Shown: positions 22,316 through 34,060, counted from the stretch's first letter. The stretch is 64,000 nt of DNA from Brachypterus glaber (GCA_958510825.1 OY294051.1:30445667-30509666); one strand, 5' to 3'. Notes: generated from the letters alone by a model not told the origin. Numbers and translations: made by a program.

Positions 22316-23117
22316 TACACACTCAGAAAATGTCATTGTAATTTTAATACTAAATTTTATTTGTAAATACATATTTGTTATTTATATCGCCACCATAAAA
22401 GTATTTAATACTTTACTTGTGATATTAAATACTGCAATGTGTGTATTGTATATAAAATGTTGTCATACTAACATAGAGACTGTGCTGGTACATTTGGATC
22501 CCCACGCAACATGTGTTTATTAATACTAGCATGTTATAGTAAAAATTACTGTAACATTTCGTAAAGCATATCACACTTAGAGTATGGTATATTTTGAGTT
22601 GTTGTTAAGTTGTATTACTGATCTAGTTTAAAGTATGTTACAGTATTCAGAAAAATTTACAATCGATAAATAATACCAAAACTTTGATTAGTAATAATAT
22701 AAAGATTGCAACCACACAGCATTACACACTGACAAAATAATCGATCCTTTTTTTAATTTTCCCTATATTATTACTAATCAAAATTTTGGTATTATTTAAC
22801 TATTGTTATTTTACTAAATACTGTAACATACTTTAAACAAGATCAATAACACAACAACTACAACTTAAAGTATACGAAACTGTAACTGTGATATAATTTA
22901 CCAAATGTTACAGAATTAATAAACACATGTTGCGTGGGGATTCAAATGTACCAGCACGCTCTCTATGTTAGTATAGCAACATATTATATGCAATACCTAC
23001 ATTGTAGTATTCAATATCACAAGTAAAGTATTAAATACCAATAGTGGCGATATAAATAAAAAATATGTATTAACATTCAGTATTAACACTACAACGAAAT
23101 TTTCTGACTGCAGGGTA
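22316..23117. mobile_element. 798-bp foldback element, TA-flanked
   Basis: Arms of about 370 bp are inverted copies: TTTATATCGCCAC, TTAATACTTTACTTGTGATA, ACTAACATAGAG, CCCCACGCAACATGTGTTTA and AGTATGTTACAGTATT all recur inverted in the right half. The ends are CACACTCAGAAAATG (22318) and CCCTGCAGTCAGAAAAT (minus strand from 23115), with TA outside. The centre (22690-22790) is unique. No transposase. Confidence 0.75.
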
Positions 23118-23932
23118 TACCTTTATATCGTCAATCAAATTGCAAAAGGTCGTATGTCAAAATTTTACTTTTATGTTCTAAATTGTAGGAAACCTAAATG
23201 AAAGCTTAAAAGTTTAAGGCCCACTCTATTCAGGGACCCTACAGAATTGTGGCGTTTAATTAAAATTCCACAATTTAGCACCAAAATAAAACAAAGTAAA
23301 ATTTTGACGTACGGCCTTTTGCTCTTTGAGGTTTGTTTCCATTAATATTACTTATACCTATTATACACTGTTAAAGTGTGGCACATATTTAAAATACCAC
23401 TGCATGAAATTAAGGTTAATTTCATATGACTATAGTACAATTGCATTATAAATTTTTCAACCTTCAATTTATACTCTTTTTCATTTTATTTCACTTCTAT
23501 ATGTTTATTTATTGCTACATAGTGTTGATTTTTATATCAGAAGCTGAAAGAAATCTTTTTAATGTGAATGTACTATTTCTAGGCATTCTTCAGGCCAGAT
23601 TTTGCTTTGTTATATGGAACTATTGATCCTACACCAAAAACAGTTAAAATATTTTACAATATTTACAATGGGCAAATAATGCAAATTTACAAAACGTTAA
23701 AAGTAAAAAAACAAAATCATTGTATTTTTCACAGAATTTTATATAAAATAACATATCTCTACTAGGATATGTAAACTATTGTAAATTTTACAACAACTGT
23801 TTCTAAGATCGAACCATATTCCCTAGATGAATATTTTTAAAAATTGTTTTTCCTTTATGTATATTTTAAAATACATGTTAGTTCTATTTGACCAGTTTCA
23901 TGTTTACGATAGTAAGTAATTTATGAAATAAA

Positions 23933-23933
<1 letters not shown>
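23118..23933. other. AT-rich non-coding stretch
   Basis: No gene. The open frame at 23426-23626 is a phenylalanine/isoleucine/tyrosine-rich reading of AT-rich DNA and has no support as a protein. Confidence 0.4.

Positions 23934-23985
<52 letters not shown>
23934..23985 (+). repeat. (TTA)n microsatellite
   Basis: About 17 uninterrupted TTA units. Confidence 0.95.
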
Positions 23986-25374
23986 GATTCTTAACAGAGA
24001 TATAAGTAAGATAGGAGTTGATAGAGTTTAAGTTATATATTTTTATCAGTATTTAGTAAAAATTTACTAAAATCCAGTAATTTTTACAGCAGTTACCAGT
24101 AATATTTACCGCATATATCCAGCATCCGCTGTCCTACTTTTACTGCAACATACTGGATTTCAACACATTTTTTACTCTTTGCATACACTGAACCAAAAGT
24201 TTACTTAATATCAATTAAAACTACATTTATTTTGAGCCAATGAATGTTTTTAATTTGAACGATGTTTTATTATATCAATCCTTAAAATTTAGTTTAATAA
24301 TAATGGTTAAATTTAATTTATGAAATTTCGTTAATGTAATGAATTTATTAATTACAGCAACGAATTTTAATCATCAATACCATAAAAGAGATCATCGGCT
24401 CAAAATAAATGAAATCCTTTTTTTCGGTATAGTTTGAACATATTTTTTACTGAAAAATATTTTCTGTGTAGTTAACTTTGCTACTGGAGAATTCTTGAGG
24501 AATCGTAGGTATGTTAATGGGTTGTTAAAGAAGTAAATAACAATGGGACAAGCGACAATGTTCTTAAATGCACATTTATGGTAGGAATTTAAATTTTAAA
24601 TACCTTCCTCATACTGACTAACGTTCATGGGTCTTAAAATTATAGCGCCATCTTTAAACACAGTGTAAAATCTTGGTAATTTATAGTAAATTTACCAATA
24701 TATGGAAATTTTGTGTGCAAATTTTCTTTCAAAAATCTTTATAACATCTTAAAAATCTTAACAAAAGTCGCGACAATCTCGGTATTTTTCGACCAAATTT
24801 TTAAATTTTGTTAGAAATCTCAGATATATAAAAAATGTTTAAAATCTTAGATTTTTTATGACGAAAACCTCAAAAATCACACAAAAATTTTGGAAGTCCG
24901 TGTAAAATTTTTTGTAGTGGATCACTCTCGAAATTAACATAACATTTACATATTTCTGTAAATTTACAATGAATTCATAAGTTAACTGTTACAGCAATTT
25001 TACAGGAAATTTACTTTTATTGATAAAACATTTACTCAAATTAGCGCACCAGAAAAACATTCTAGTTGTCTCAAAACGAAAAATAGTTATATCTATTTTT
25101 CTGAATCGGGATCCCGAAAACTGGGATCCCTAGTGGCAGCACTGTATCTTTAAATACAATTTTCATGTAAATGTAAAGTTAATTTCTTTACTATGAATAA
25201 ATCATTCTTTAGAGTTTATTACAGAGAAAGCACATTAAAAGTAAAATTTAATTTTTTAATTGACTAAAATAAAAAGAAAAACAAACTCTTTATTAATCAT
25301 AAAAATAAATAATAATTATAATTATTATAATTAAGACAATAAAACATTCTTTTAAATTAAAATTATAATATTGC
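23986..25374. other. AT-rich non-coding stretch
   Basis: No gene. 24690-24910 repeats AAATCTT/TTTTGGAAGTC words also found at 16290-16490. CGGGATCCCGAAAACTGGGATCCC at about 25087-25131 has a diverged relative near 57183-57211. Confidence 0.35.
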
Positions 25375-26059
25375 TACACTGATAAAACAGTAGCGTAATT
25401 AATAACTTAATTAGGTTATAGTATACAACAATAAATAGTTGTATATGCGCCAACCACTATATATTGCATATAATACAATAACAAAAAAGTAAACGTGTTC
25501 GGTATTTACAAACGAGTGTAGTTGCTTGATTTACAACAACAAACTGTTAAGCGATCAGATTTTTCATTGTCGAGCAAAGAGCGAGGTAGGCGTAGCTTGC
25601 AAATCCGCAGGGTCGGATTGCCGCTTCTTTCTACTTCACGATCCTCGCTTCAAAACGCGGGCAATTCAGCTGACCTGTCCGTCCGGCTGGCTAGCAGAGC
25701 CTGTTCGGCTATCTACTGCATTTGCAAATTTGGTTTAATGTATTTTAAATATTTATGTGCACATAGAAACTGCATATTAAATGTACATGCTTATCGTTGG
25801 GTATACTTATGCACATAAAAATTTTAGCTCAAAATGCCTATTTCAATATTTTGTTAAAACATTTCGTCATCCTTCCTCAAAAAACTATTACAGTAACAAC
25901 AACGTTGTTGTATTATTAAATAATATGAATCTACAATTTTAATAGTGCATCTAATATAAGGTTATGTTTTAGAATAATCGTAATAAAATGGTATTATATA
26001 CCTCAAACTTATTACAACAACATTTGGTTGTACTATTTTCAGATTTTTCTATCAGTGTA
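25375..26059. mobile_element. CACTGATA MITE with GC-rich insert
   Basis: The ends CACTGATAAAACAGTAGCG (25377) and CACTGATAGAAAAAT (minus strand, from 26057) are flanked by TA on both sides. The right part carries ACAACAACGTTGTTGTA. The left part shares TATATGCGCCAACC with 21678-21920. A GC-rich block, about 25550-25720, does not look like the rest of the family and may be captured DNA. Tc1/mariner-type MITE by its TA site. Confidence 0.7.
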
Positions 26060-26329
26060 TGGTAATATAAACATTATTCATTGAACATTTAACCATTGGA
26101 AAATTGTTTAAAATTTGTAATTTATTTTGTGGCTAATTGTTTTTACGTGTGTTAATTTTTACATACCATATAACCACCCAAGTGCAAAATGAAAAATTCA
26201 TTTATTTCAAAAGTAAAAGCGATTTCATTTACAACCAATACAATCACAAAAAGACAACTCAATTTTTATATGAGTGAATTTTAATTTTAATGGTTATTTA
26301 TAACGCAAGTATAACAAATATAGTTTTTC

Positions 26330-26865
26330 TCACTAAAAAAAAAAACAATCTTATATAAAGTATTTATTATTATTATTCTTATTATTATTTACAGCAGTAA
26401 GCGGTATAGCCAATGAGACTTTCTTCGAACAGGCATAATGACACCAAATACAACAAATAATTTATATTTGTGACACTATAGTAGTACACTAGTGTAAGAT
26501 ACTTGTTGGAAGTTTAAAAATACTTGATATAAATATATTTAAAAAGTTTAAAAAATTCAATAATTTGTTTCAAGTTTAATTGTTGCGTTTTTTCAAGAAA
26601 TTAGTATTAGTACTAGTTTTTATTATTTTTGCTATTTTTAATACTCAATATAAATATCTACTTGTCATTTTTGAGTTTCTTTAAATTAAATACAAGAAAA
26701 TTAATTATTTAAACCAAGAACTTTTGCGTAATTCATGTTTAACCTATTGCTAAGATACTTCAATCAAGCAAAACACTTGATCTAAGTACTTAACATGCCT
26801 GCAGATATAAAAACTTTTAAGTCATTTGAACTGAATAGGTTTTTTCGAGTTTTACTATATTCAGT
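26330..26865. mobile_element. CAAG-rich MITE, copy 1, with an internal insertion
   Basis: TCTTATATAAAGTATTT, AGATACTTGTTG, TTTCAAGTTTAATT, CAAGAAATTAGTATTAGT and ATCAAGCAAAACA follow the order seen at 30583-31028. About 110 bp near 26375-26480 interrupt the alignment. The start CACTAAAAAAAAAAAC is close to the other end sequences. No coding. Confidence 0.55.
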
Positions 26866-27374
26866 TCTGGACCACTGGTTATTGGCTATTTTAAGTCACC
26901 TCATAACAAGAATTCAACATCTTTTGGTCAGAACTAGTTCTAAGAGTTTATAACTTGACACCCGAAAATGCCTGACCTGTTGATGTACCGGCTCCCTACT
27001 ACTGTACTGTATTTATACAACTGTTTTGGGCAAGTTTTGACAGGGTTGGAATTTAGTTTGGTGATCTCACGTGACCCTCCACAGAAAAAATAAATTAAAA
27101 TATAGGGAACGTGTAACTAAAAAAAGGAAAATTAGTGGACATAGCCCCTTACTAAACTAATTTAATTGCATAAAATATATTTCATTCATTATGACCTTGT
27201 ATAGAAAATAAAATGGATGTCGTGCAAATTCAAAACAAATCTGATCTAAATCGTTATTTATAATTAGAAGGACTGAATTCTTAGGCAGCTAGCTTATTTG
27301 TAACGGTCAATTTGCTTTGAATTACTGATCAACTGATTTTAGGTTGTATCTATATTTGTGTTGTTTTAATATTA
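26866..27374. other. Non-coding stretch
   Basis: No gene or bounded element recognised. Confidence 0.35.
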
Positions 27375-27406
27375 CATCGGCACTTAGTGCTACTAAGAGT
27401 GCCGAT
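27375..27406. repeat. Hairpin CATCGGCACT/AGTGCCGATG
   Basis: Ten-base arms around an 11-12 nt loop. GTGCCGATAT recurs at about 28021. Confidence 0.6.
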
Positions 27407-27479
27407 GTATTGAAATCTTCGCCGAAATATCAAAATCTTAGACCACATTTTTTTCACATTTCTCGACGTTTTAACCCAT

Positions 27480-27560
27480 TCTGAGTCGAAATCAGTAAAA
27501 AAAATTTTTGCGCCCGTCTGTCTGTCTGGGTGTAAACTCTCCAAACTCCATTTCTACATG
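27480..27560 (+). repeat. GTCTGTCTGTC dispersed repeat, copy
   Basis: CGCCCGTCTGTCTGTCTGGG followed by a diverged continuation. Relatives at 34967, 38428, 43388 (inverted), 41581 (inverted) and 60488. Confidence 0.5.
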
Positions 27561-28181
27561 AGATATCGACTTGAGGTTTTTTGCATATTGTTTCTTATCG
27601 TATTCCGAAGAGCTGATTAGATTTTGGGGGTAAACGATTGGGGGTAAGGGGGTAAAAATAGGGTAAAACTCCTATTTTTAGCGTTTTTTGTTTATAATTA
27701 TTGTTGTATTTGGTTAATTTAGCACTTATATAAAAGATAATTTGAAATTGGTCAAAAAATGTTATAAACAACGTTTTCCTAAAACGAATTGTTTTCGAGA
27801 TATTGGCGTGTAAAGCAGTAAAAGGTTTTTTTAGCATATCTCACATATTTATAACCCGATTTCAAAAAATTATATTTTAAATAAAAGCTCTTTTTAAGCC
27901 CTATAAAACATGTTATATACAGTTTTTTGCTAGAATATAATGTTTTAAAGATACAGAATTTAAAATCAAACAAAACACCTAGTTTGAAATTTGCAAACTA
28001 GATGGCTCTAGTGTACAATAGTGCCGATATTTTGACAGGGTGCTTGCAACGTTTCATCTAGTTGTCAATATTGTGACTGCTGAACCTGCCTGATGTAATA
28101 AACTAATATTTAAGGTTACGGGTGTGCTTCTTGTCCTATTCGAGGGGTTGTGAGAAATGCGGGGATGTTTTAGGTTCGCTA
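27561..28181. other. AT-rich stretch with two diverged tandem blocks
   Basis: 27727-27813 and 27872-27962 share AAATAAAAG / TGTTATA-ACA / CGAGATA-like words, at a period of about 145 bp. No gene. Confidence 0.35.
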
Positions 28182-28451
28182 CTTAATATCAACGAACTAA
28201 TAACTCTTCTCTCTAGAATACGCATACCGTTAATATAAAGTATCGCCAACATCTCGGTTTGTTTGTAAAAAAATAGTAGGTATATTCAGGCCTGAACAAT
28301 AACAGTTACCAGTAACTGTTATTGTTGTCTCTGTTAGAACAAAGCTGTGCAAGTAAGACAGACAAATGTATATATTGGCTACGTTTTTGTCAGTTTTTAC
28401 AAATGAAATGCCCATTCTAGAGAGAATAGTTATTAGTTCGTTGCTTAATAT
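28182..28451. mobile_element. hAT-type MITE with perfect 8-bp TSD, copy 1
   Basis: The element runs 28190-28443 (254 bp). Its ends, CAACGAACTAATAACTCTTC and the inverse of that sequence, extend for about 36 bp with few mismatches. CTTAATAT lies directly outside each end (28182-28189, 28444-28451), a perfect 8-bp duplication. A perfect 15-bp-arm palindrome, AACAATAACAGTTAC with its inverse, lies in the middle. The second copy (55773-56026) has the same length and only about nine differences. The 8-bp TSD and CA-starting ends indicate hAT. No transposase. Confidence 0.88.
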
Positions 28452-29068
28452 ACTCAGGAAGAAAGCTACAGGTCTTTACATACATCTCATTGAAGGTCTT
28501 TTCTCTTTGGAAAAATTCAATGTTTTTAAGAATTATCTCTTAATCTTTTGAAATGCAGTATCCTACTTTAAAGTCACTCTGTATTGTAAATTCAGTTTTG
28601 TTAAGCGTAAATTTCACGGCACAGAGGATCAATCATTATTTTAAGCCCATAGGTGTTTTAAAAACACTGTTTTCTATGTATCAAATTTTATTACGTTTAA
28701 TATTATCGATCGAATGGCATATTAAGGTCGGAATTCGCGATGGGCGTTCGGAAACCTTTCAAAAAAGGGCGTAACCGATTTTTCGTGAAAGGTTAAGAAT
28801 ACATCACAATTGGAATTGTTATAGAAAACAAGAAAAATATTCCAACACGATTTACAACTTATTATTCATAGCAGTTGTAGTTATTTATTTTAATAAATAC
28901 ATTTTATTGTTAAATTAAGTAATTAATTACTATTATTTACTAAACAATAAAGGATTCTATTTATACGTGACTTTTTTTTAATCCTTATAAATATTTTTAG
29001 AAAACACTTGAATTTCGCCAAAACTGTATAAATAAGACTAATAAGACTAAATAAGTTTGGGAATTTTA
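28452..29068. other. AT-rich non-coding stretch
   Basis: No gene. An open frame at 28553-28774 has no recognisable content. Confidence 0.35.
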
Positions 29069-29366
29069 AGGGGTGATTCTACATTAACAAATATGAAGAA
29101 AAGTTTCTTACAGGTTGGTCTGGAAATGAGCCCTAAGGGAGCTCCCTTTTAAGGGCACATCTAAAAAATAGTTTTTATTTAAGGTTGTCTGACAAAAAAA
29201 TCCAAAAATCTCAAAAATCAGAACAACCCCTTAAGAGAACTACGACCTTTTAAAGAATAACACTTTTACGTGACTTTTTAAGGGGCGCTAGCTCCCTTAA
29301 AAGCGACTGGTGGATATTTGTGTACGGGAACTTTTTTTCATAATTTTTGATGTAGAATCACCCTGC
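29069..29366. mobile_element. MITE with GGGTGATTCTACAT ends
   Basis: The left end GGGGTGATTCTACATTAAC and right end CAGGGTGATTCTACATC (minus strand) extend inward for about 40 bp (ATGAARAAAAGTTYC). The inner block GAGCCCTAAGGGAGCT also occurs in the element at 60622-61328. TSD not resolved. Confidence 0.6.
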
Positions 29367-30294
29367 AGTATTAAAATTTTAATTGCCGCATTTTTTAGTT
29401 CCTATTTTGAAAACGTGAAATTTTCTCTTTAACTCAAATTTTCTCGAGAACGGTTGGTCCTATGGTGTTACATAAGGAGTACCTTTTTTATGTATTTTTA
29501 ATAAAAGATTAATATTTTATTGAGAAAATGTCAAAAAATCTACAGATAAAAAAGTTTGGGGCAAAAAAGTGATATCTCACCCTCATTTTGCACGACCCTA
29601 GTTAAAATTATCAAATAAAAATTACATAAAATGATAAATTTTATAAATTTTAGGGCATGTGCAAAAATTCATTACTGTGCTTCATAGGATTCCAGAGCTA
29701 TTAAAACGTACTTTTTACTCTTAAAATTTTAAAAAGCTTTTTTTTTAATTAAAATGGTTTAAGATAGATTTTAATAGAAGTAAGAGTGTAGCTTTGGACC
29801 TTTTTTTAAATACTTTTTATTCGAATAAAGGTCATGTGCTTTATAGAAAATATTATTATTGTAGATAAAATAAGGTATAACGTGGAAGGACACTAGTGTC
29901 TATAAAGGGACTATAAAGGTAAATTCAGATATTTTTTTTACTCATCACCCTCTCTGAAATCCCCAGTACCCCTCCCTCAGTAAAAATTCCTAACAATATC
30001 CTTTATACAATTTATAGAAAAACCAAGACAAGGAAGTTTTTACTCTTGCAGTAAATTTCATTCTCTCGTTAATGTTTTATAACGCTTTGTTGTGCAAGAA
30101 GTAACATATTAACAGGTTGTTATACAAAACTTTTTGTACTAATAAGTTAATACAATAATAATGAACCATGGTCCGTTTGATTTTATACTTGCTTAGCATT
30201 GATTGGTATACTTTTACTTCATGTTGAATGTAGTCTTTTGAATGTGGTACTCTAAATAAAATAAGAGCGTATTGGAGAGAATTGTAAAAAAGTG
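29367..30294. other. Non-coding stretch, partly related to the 52720 element family
   Basis: 29465-29590 resembles the middle of that family (TTACATAAGGAGTACC, TTTTTTATGTATTTTTA, AAAAAAGTTTGGGGCAAAA). The remainder, to 30294, has no recognised feature. Confidence 0.4.
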
Positions 30295-30564
30295 TACATA
30301 GAAAAAACGGATTCCTTGAACCAAGGACACGTGTCTTTGGATATGTTCAAGGCCATATTCTCTTGTTTCAAGGCTGACATTTTCTTGAACCAAAGTCAAT
30401 GTCCTTGAATAAAGAGCGCGGATTTTTATTCCAAAACCCGTGCTCTTCATTCAAAGACATTGACTTTGGTTCAAGAAAATGCAAGCCTTGAAACAAGAGA
30501 ATATGGCTTTGAACATATACAAAGACACGTGTCCTTGGTTCAAGGAATCCGTTTTTTCTATGTA
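30295..30564. mobile_element. Foldback MITE, best-preserved copy
   Basis: 30297-30562 is an almost perfect palindrome of 266 bp flanked by TA. The left arm reads CATAGAAAAAACGGATTCC, TTGAACCAAGGACACGTG, ATTCTCTTGTTTCAAGGC and CAAAGTCAATGTCC. The right arm is the same inverted, with only a few mismatches. The spacer at the centre is under 20 bp. Relatives are at 7431-7669 and 2030-2190. No coding. Confidence 0.85.
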
Positions 30565-30582
30565 TAGAAAGGGCTAGTTACA

Positions 30583-31030
30583 CACATAGAAAAAATATTC
30601 TGATATAAAGTATTTGTGATATTTGTGTTAGATACTTGTTGCAAGTATCTAAATACTTTATATAAACATATTTAACTAATTTTAAAAAACACAATAATTT
30701 GCTTCAAGTTCAATTCGTGCGTACTGCCAGGAAATTAGTATTAGTCTTATTTTTCATTATTTTTAGTAGTTTAAATACTCTGGCCTTTTATTTAAGTTTC
30801 TTTAAAATTCAATACAAGAAATTTTATTATTCAAATCAAGCACTTTTTCGTTATTCAAGTTTTAACCTCTTCCTCCAAGTAAGATTGGTGTTCAACTTTT
30901 ATCAAGCAAAATGTTTGATTTAAGTATTTTTAAGTACTTAAATGTTAAACAATGCCTGCGTATAAATAAACTTTCGAGCCACTTGATCTGACTAATACGT
31001 ACTTGTTTTTAGTAATAATTTCTCTGTGTA
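30583..31030. mobile_element. CAAG-rich MITE, copy 2 (full length)
   Basis: Left end CACATAGAAAAAATATT. Right end CACAGAGAAATTATT on the minus strand, ending at 31028, followed by TA. The body shares many words with 26330-26865 and 40920-41183. Its terminal sequence resembles that of the neighbouring foldback at 30297-30562, only 20 bp away. The open frame at 30699-30923 is a chance reading. Confidence 0.55.
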
Positions 31031-31389
31031 TGTATAACTATTTTAAACGTTTCATACTCTTCTATTCTAAAGATGTGAAGAGTTGATTAAAAACACTTGT
31101 TTTTCATGTGTCGTGAGTTGAATGAAAGCTGTCCAAGGCACGCTATATACTGATCACTTTCTCTGCACCAAACTTGATAATATTAAATTTTCATTTTCTA
31201 AATTTCTTCTTCTATTTTAATTACCACTTATCGTGTTTACTTTCCGACCATTGCCTATTTGTAATCTTTTTATTCGAAGCGTAAATATTTCGCATTTATC
31301 GGCTTTTAATAGATCCTCCCAGTGGGAGTGGGAGGCTCCTACTACTCACTTGATAACTACATTATTTAGGCAATATATTTTTGCATGGC
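31031..31389. other. Non-coding stretch
   Basis: TCCTCCCAGTGGGAGTGGGAGG around 31313 is a local hairpin. No gene recognised. Confidence 0.35.
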
Positions 31390-32097
31390 GAAAGAGTGAC
31401 CGCAAAGTTAGCCTGTTTTTCCAACACCTGTAACTTCGATTGGAATTGATAAAATGTAACGATAAGTAAGTGCTCAAAATTTTTGTCTGGTCATGAACTT
31501 GTGCAAAAAGCAAGATTTATTGTTCTAGAAGCTAAACATCCCCTTAAACAAAGGATTAAATACACACCTTATTTTTGCATAACGCACGTGCGAGGAAAAT
31601 ATTAATTGTTTATTATTTTAGTAACTCGATTTTTCTTGAGATACTTTATGATTTACTAGTTTTTTGGTGCTTGGGGGTAGTTTAACCATCTTTTTGGGGG
31701 TGGATTTTCATCAATTCCAAGGTTGATGCCCCTTTACGTGTTTTTTTATGTTTCATATTACAGAAAAATGTGTTTTTTAAATTGATAGTAATATTTTTTG
31801 AATTTTGTATTTTTTGTCTACGACTTAACAATCACTTTAAACTAATCAATGAATGTTATTTACATAAGTAACAATATTAACTACTAAAATAATAAACAAT
31901 TAATCTTTTCCTCGCACGTGCGTTATGCAAAAACAAGAGGGATGTTTAGCTGCTAGAACAATAAATCTTGCTTTTTGCACAAGTTCATGACCAGACAAAA
32001 ATTTTAAGCACTTATACGTTACATTTTATTAATTCCAATCGAAGTTACAGGTGTTGGAAAAACAGGCTAAAACCCCTCTTTTTTGCGGTGCCTCTTT
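31390..32097. mobile_element. Long inverted repeat with near-identical arms
   Basis: The left arm (about 31390-31640) and right arm (about 31866-32097) share GCCTGTTTTTCCAACACCTG, ACTTCGATTGGAATT, TTTTTGTCTGGTCATGAACT, AGCAAGATTTATTGTTCTAG and ATAACGCACGTGCGAGGAAA in inverted order, with few differences. The left arm has about 25 extra bases near 31555-31580. The spacer of about 225 bp is unique. No transposase frame. Ends beyond CGCAAAG are unclear and no TSD was found. Confidence 0.75.
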
Positions 32098-32573
32098 TTT
32101 TCTATTAAATGACCGCATTGCAGGTTTTTTATCAGTCTAGAATAAAGGAGGTCCTCTAAGGTCTTGTTTAGCCTCAGTGGGATATAAATATTTTCTACCA
32201 TCTCTGGATATCGAGTAAAATGCATTTTTTATCTGAAGATTTGCAAAGAGCAATCAGCTCCAATTCATAAGCGTATTTAAAATTTACGGAAAAATACTAT
32301 TCGAATTAAATATTTTAAGAAACCAAAAAAAAACATCGCAAAATTATGAAAATCTTACCTTTTTTGGTTCTCATTCATCTGTTTTTGCTTTTTTGAACTT
32401 TTTTTTCCTAAACTTGAAACAAATCAACCCAGAGAAAATTACTAAGCACCAAAGAACAAAGGAAGACTAAAAGAATTGTAGTAAATCACGTAATTCATTT
32501 GAAATTTTGCCGGATTCTCCTAAATAATAAATAATTATTATTTATCATGGTAACCAATAGAACCCTACATTTC
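32098..32573. other. Non-coding stretch
   Basis: An AT palindrome (AATAATAAATAATTATTATT) near 32523. Nothing else recognised. Confidence 0.35.
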
Positions 32574-32922
32574 TTAAGGGTTCTTTCTACCTTAGAAAAA
32601 AGAAAAAAGATATCACTGTGAAATTTTCAAACACGTCCGCCATTCTGTTATTTTTCCGTCACAAAAATTCTTCTACATAGCGACTTCAATACGGAATAAT
32701 ATTCCGTATTGCTTTTTTTTCAGTTTTTTGATGTTTTTTTTTCAAAAAAATTTTATGGCCAGGAAATGGCACTTTAAAAATCTAAAGAAATGTTATTTCT
32801 ATTCTTTTAATATTAGTAAAAATACCTACAAAATTTCACAATGATACCTTATTTCTTTCTATATAAAAAAATGTTTAAAAAAATATTATTTTTAGAATTT
32901 CTAAGGTAGAAAAACCCCTTAA
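32574..32922. mobile_element. TTAA-bounded foldback element, copy 2 (left arm shortened)
   Basis: Bounded by TTAAGGGTTCTTTCTACC (32574) and GGTAGAAAAACCCCTTAA (32922). The right arm matches copy 1 (ACGTCCGCCATT, TAGCGACTTCAATAC, AATGGCACTTTAAAAATCTA, CTACAAAATTTCACAATGAT). The left arm retains only its tip, so the palindrome is broken. Confidence 0.7.
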
Positions 32923-33162
32923 TAAGAATATAGACTGAATTTACAGAATAATTTTAATATTAATATTATTATGCAACATTAATATTTAATGGTAAATATT
33001 TGAAAATAATTTCTCTGAATGTTTTTATAATCTATTATGACTTTTATGTATGTAGTAGCCTAATGACAAATTTCCTTATTTCTTTTACAAACTAGTTAAT
33101 AGTAAATTAAACAAGTACTATTATTATGATTATTGAAAGGAATAAAAAGTACATTATTTCGT

Positions 33163-34060
33163 CGGCTTACAAGTAAAAGGCACTAAGTCACTTTTTTGCA
33201 AAAATGGGATTTTAATGGCACTGTAATTAATTTTTGATGATCTATGTATAGATACACCGAACTAACTTCTAGCTGGACTGCCAAGGGAGTTACCCACTAT
33301 ACAAAACGCACCATTTCGATTTTGATTAAAATTTTATCTGGCAATAGTCACTAAGTCACTTAGTGCGTTTTACTTGTAGATTATTTTAAATGTTTCTGCA
33401 CTAAGCGACTTTCTAAAAAGAGTTAATTTATAAAAATATGATTAAGAAAATTAAGCAATTTTTGTTTTATTTATAATAATATTCTTATTATAATTAGAAA
33501 TAGGCGAGATATAGACAAATAATTGAATATTTGCAAAAAAATATAAATTAAAAAAAATTATACATTTTTTAAATTTTGCTCTTAAATCCGTGGTTACTAT
33601 ATAAATAACAAGAATATAAAAAAAACTAGTTCGCGGCAATTTCGGAAAACAGGCCTTAGAATTGCACCGTGAAGTGTTTTATCATTAATAATGATTCATT
33701 ATAATTATCGACTTTAGGAGATGCTTCTTTGCCGGCACAGCCGATAGCCTCTGAAAACTGTTTTAGTTCTGGCGTAGTAAGCAGTTTCATATAATTAATA
33801 TTAATTAATTATTATTATTAATTTTGGAAACGTTTTTTAAAACAATCAAAAAGTCCAAACCCTTCTTTTAAAAATCTAGTTTTTAAAAATTTATGTAAAC
33901 AACGTTTCTACTTTATAGTTATACATTACGTTTAATTAATAGAAGGGTTTTAATTTTAATTAGTTGTTTTTTATATTATTTTATTGACTTTTGCTCTTTA
34001 CTTGTAAGCCGACTTCGTGGGCCTACAAGTAAAAGGCACTAAGTCCATGTCCTATTTTAA
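33163..34060. repeat. GGCTTACAAGTAAA inverted repeat leading into the gap
   Basis: GTCGGCTTACAAGTAAAAGG and CACTAAGTCAC at 33163 are mirrored by CTTTACTTGTAAGCCGAC ending about 34012. Then GGGCCTACAAGTAAAAGG and CACTAAGTCC start again at about 34018 in direct orientation. CACTAAGTCACTTAGTGCG at 33349 is a further hairpin. The arrangement suggests repeated units reaching the assembly gap. The interior is AT-rich without coding. Confidence 0.55.

Noticed and set aside
23426..23626. Small membrane-protein-like frame
   Set aside because: Its hydrophobic content follows from AT-rich codons. No start context, no conservation evidence, and similar frames are common in the window.
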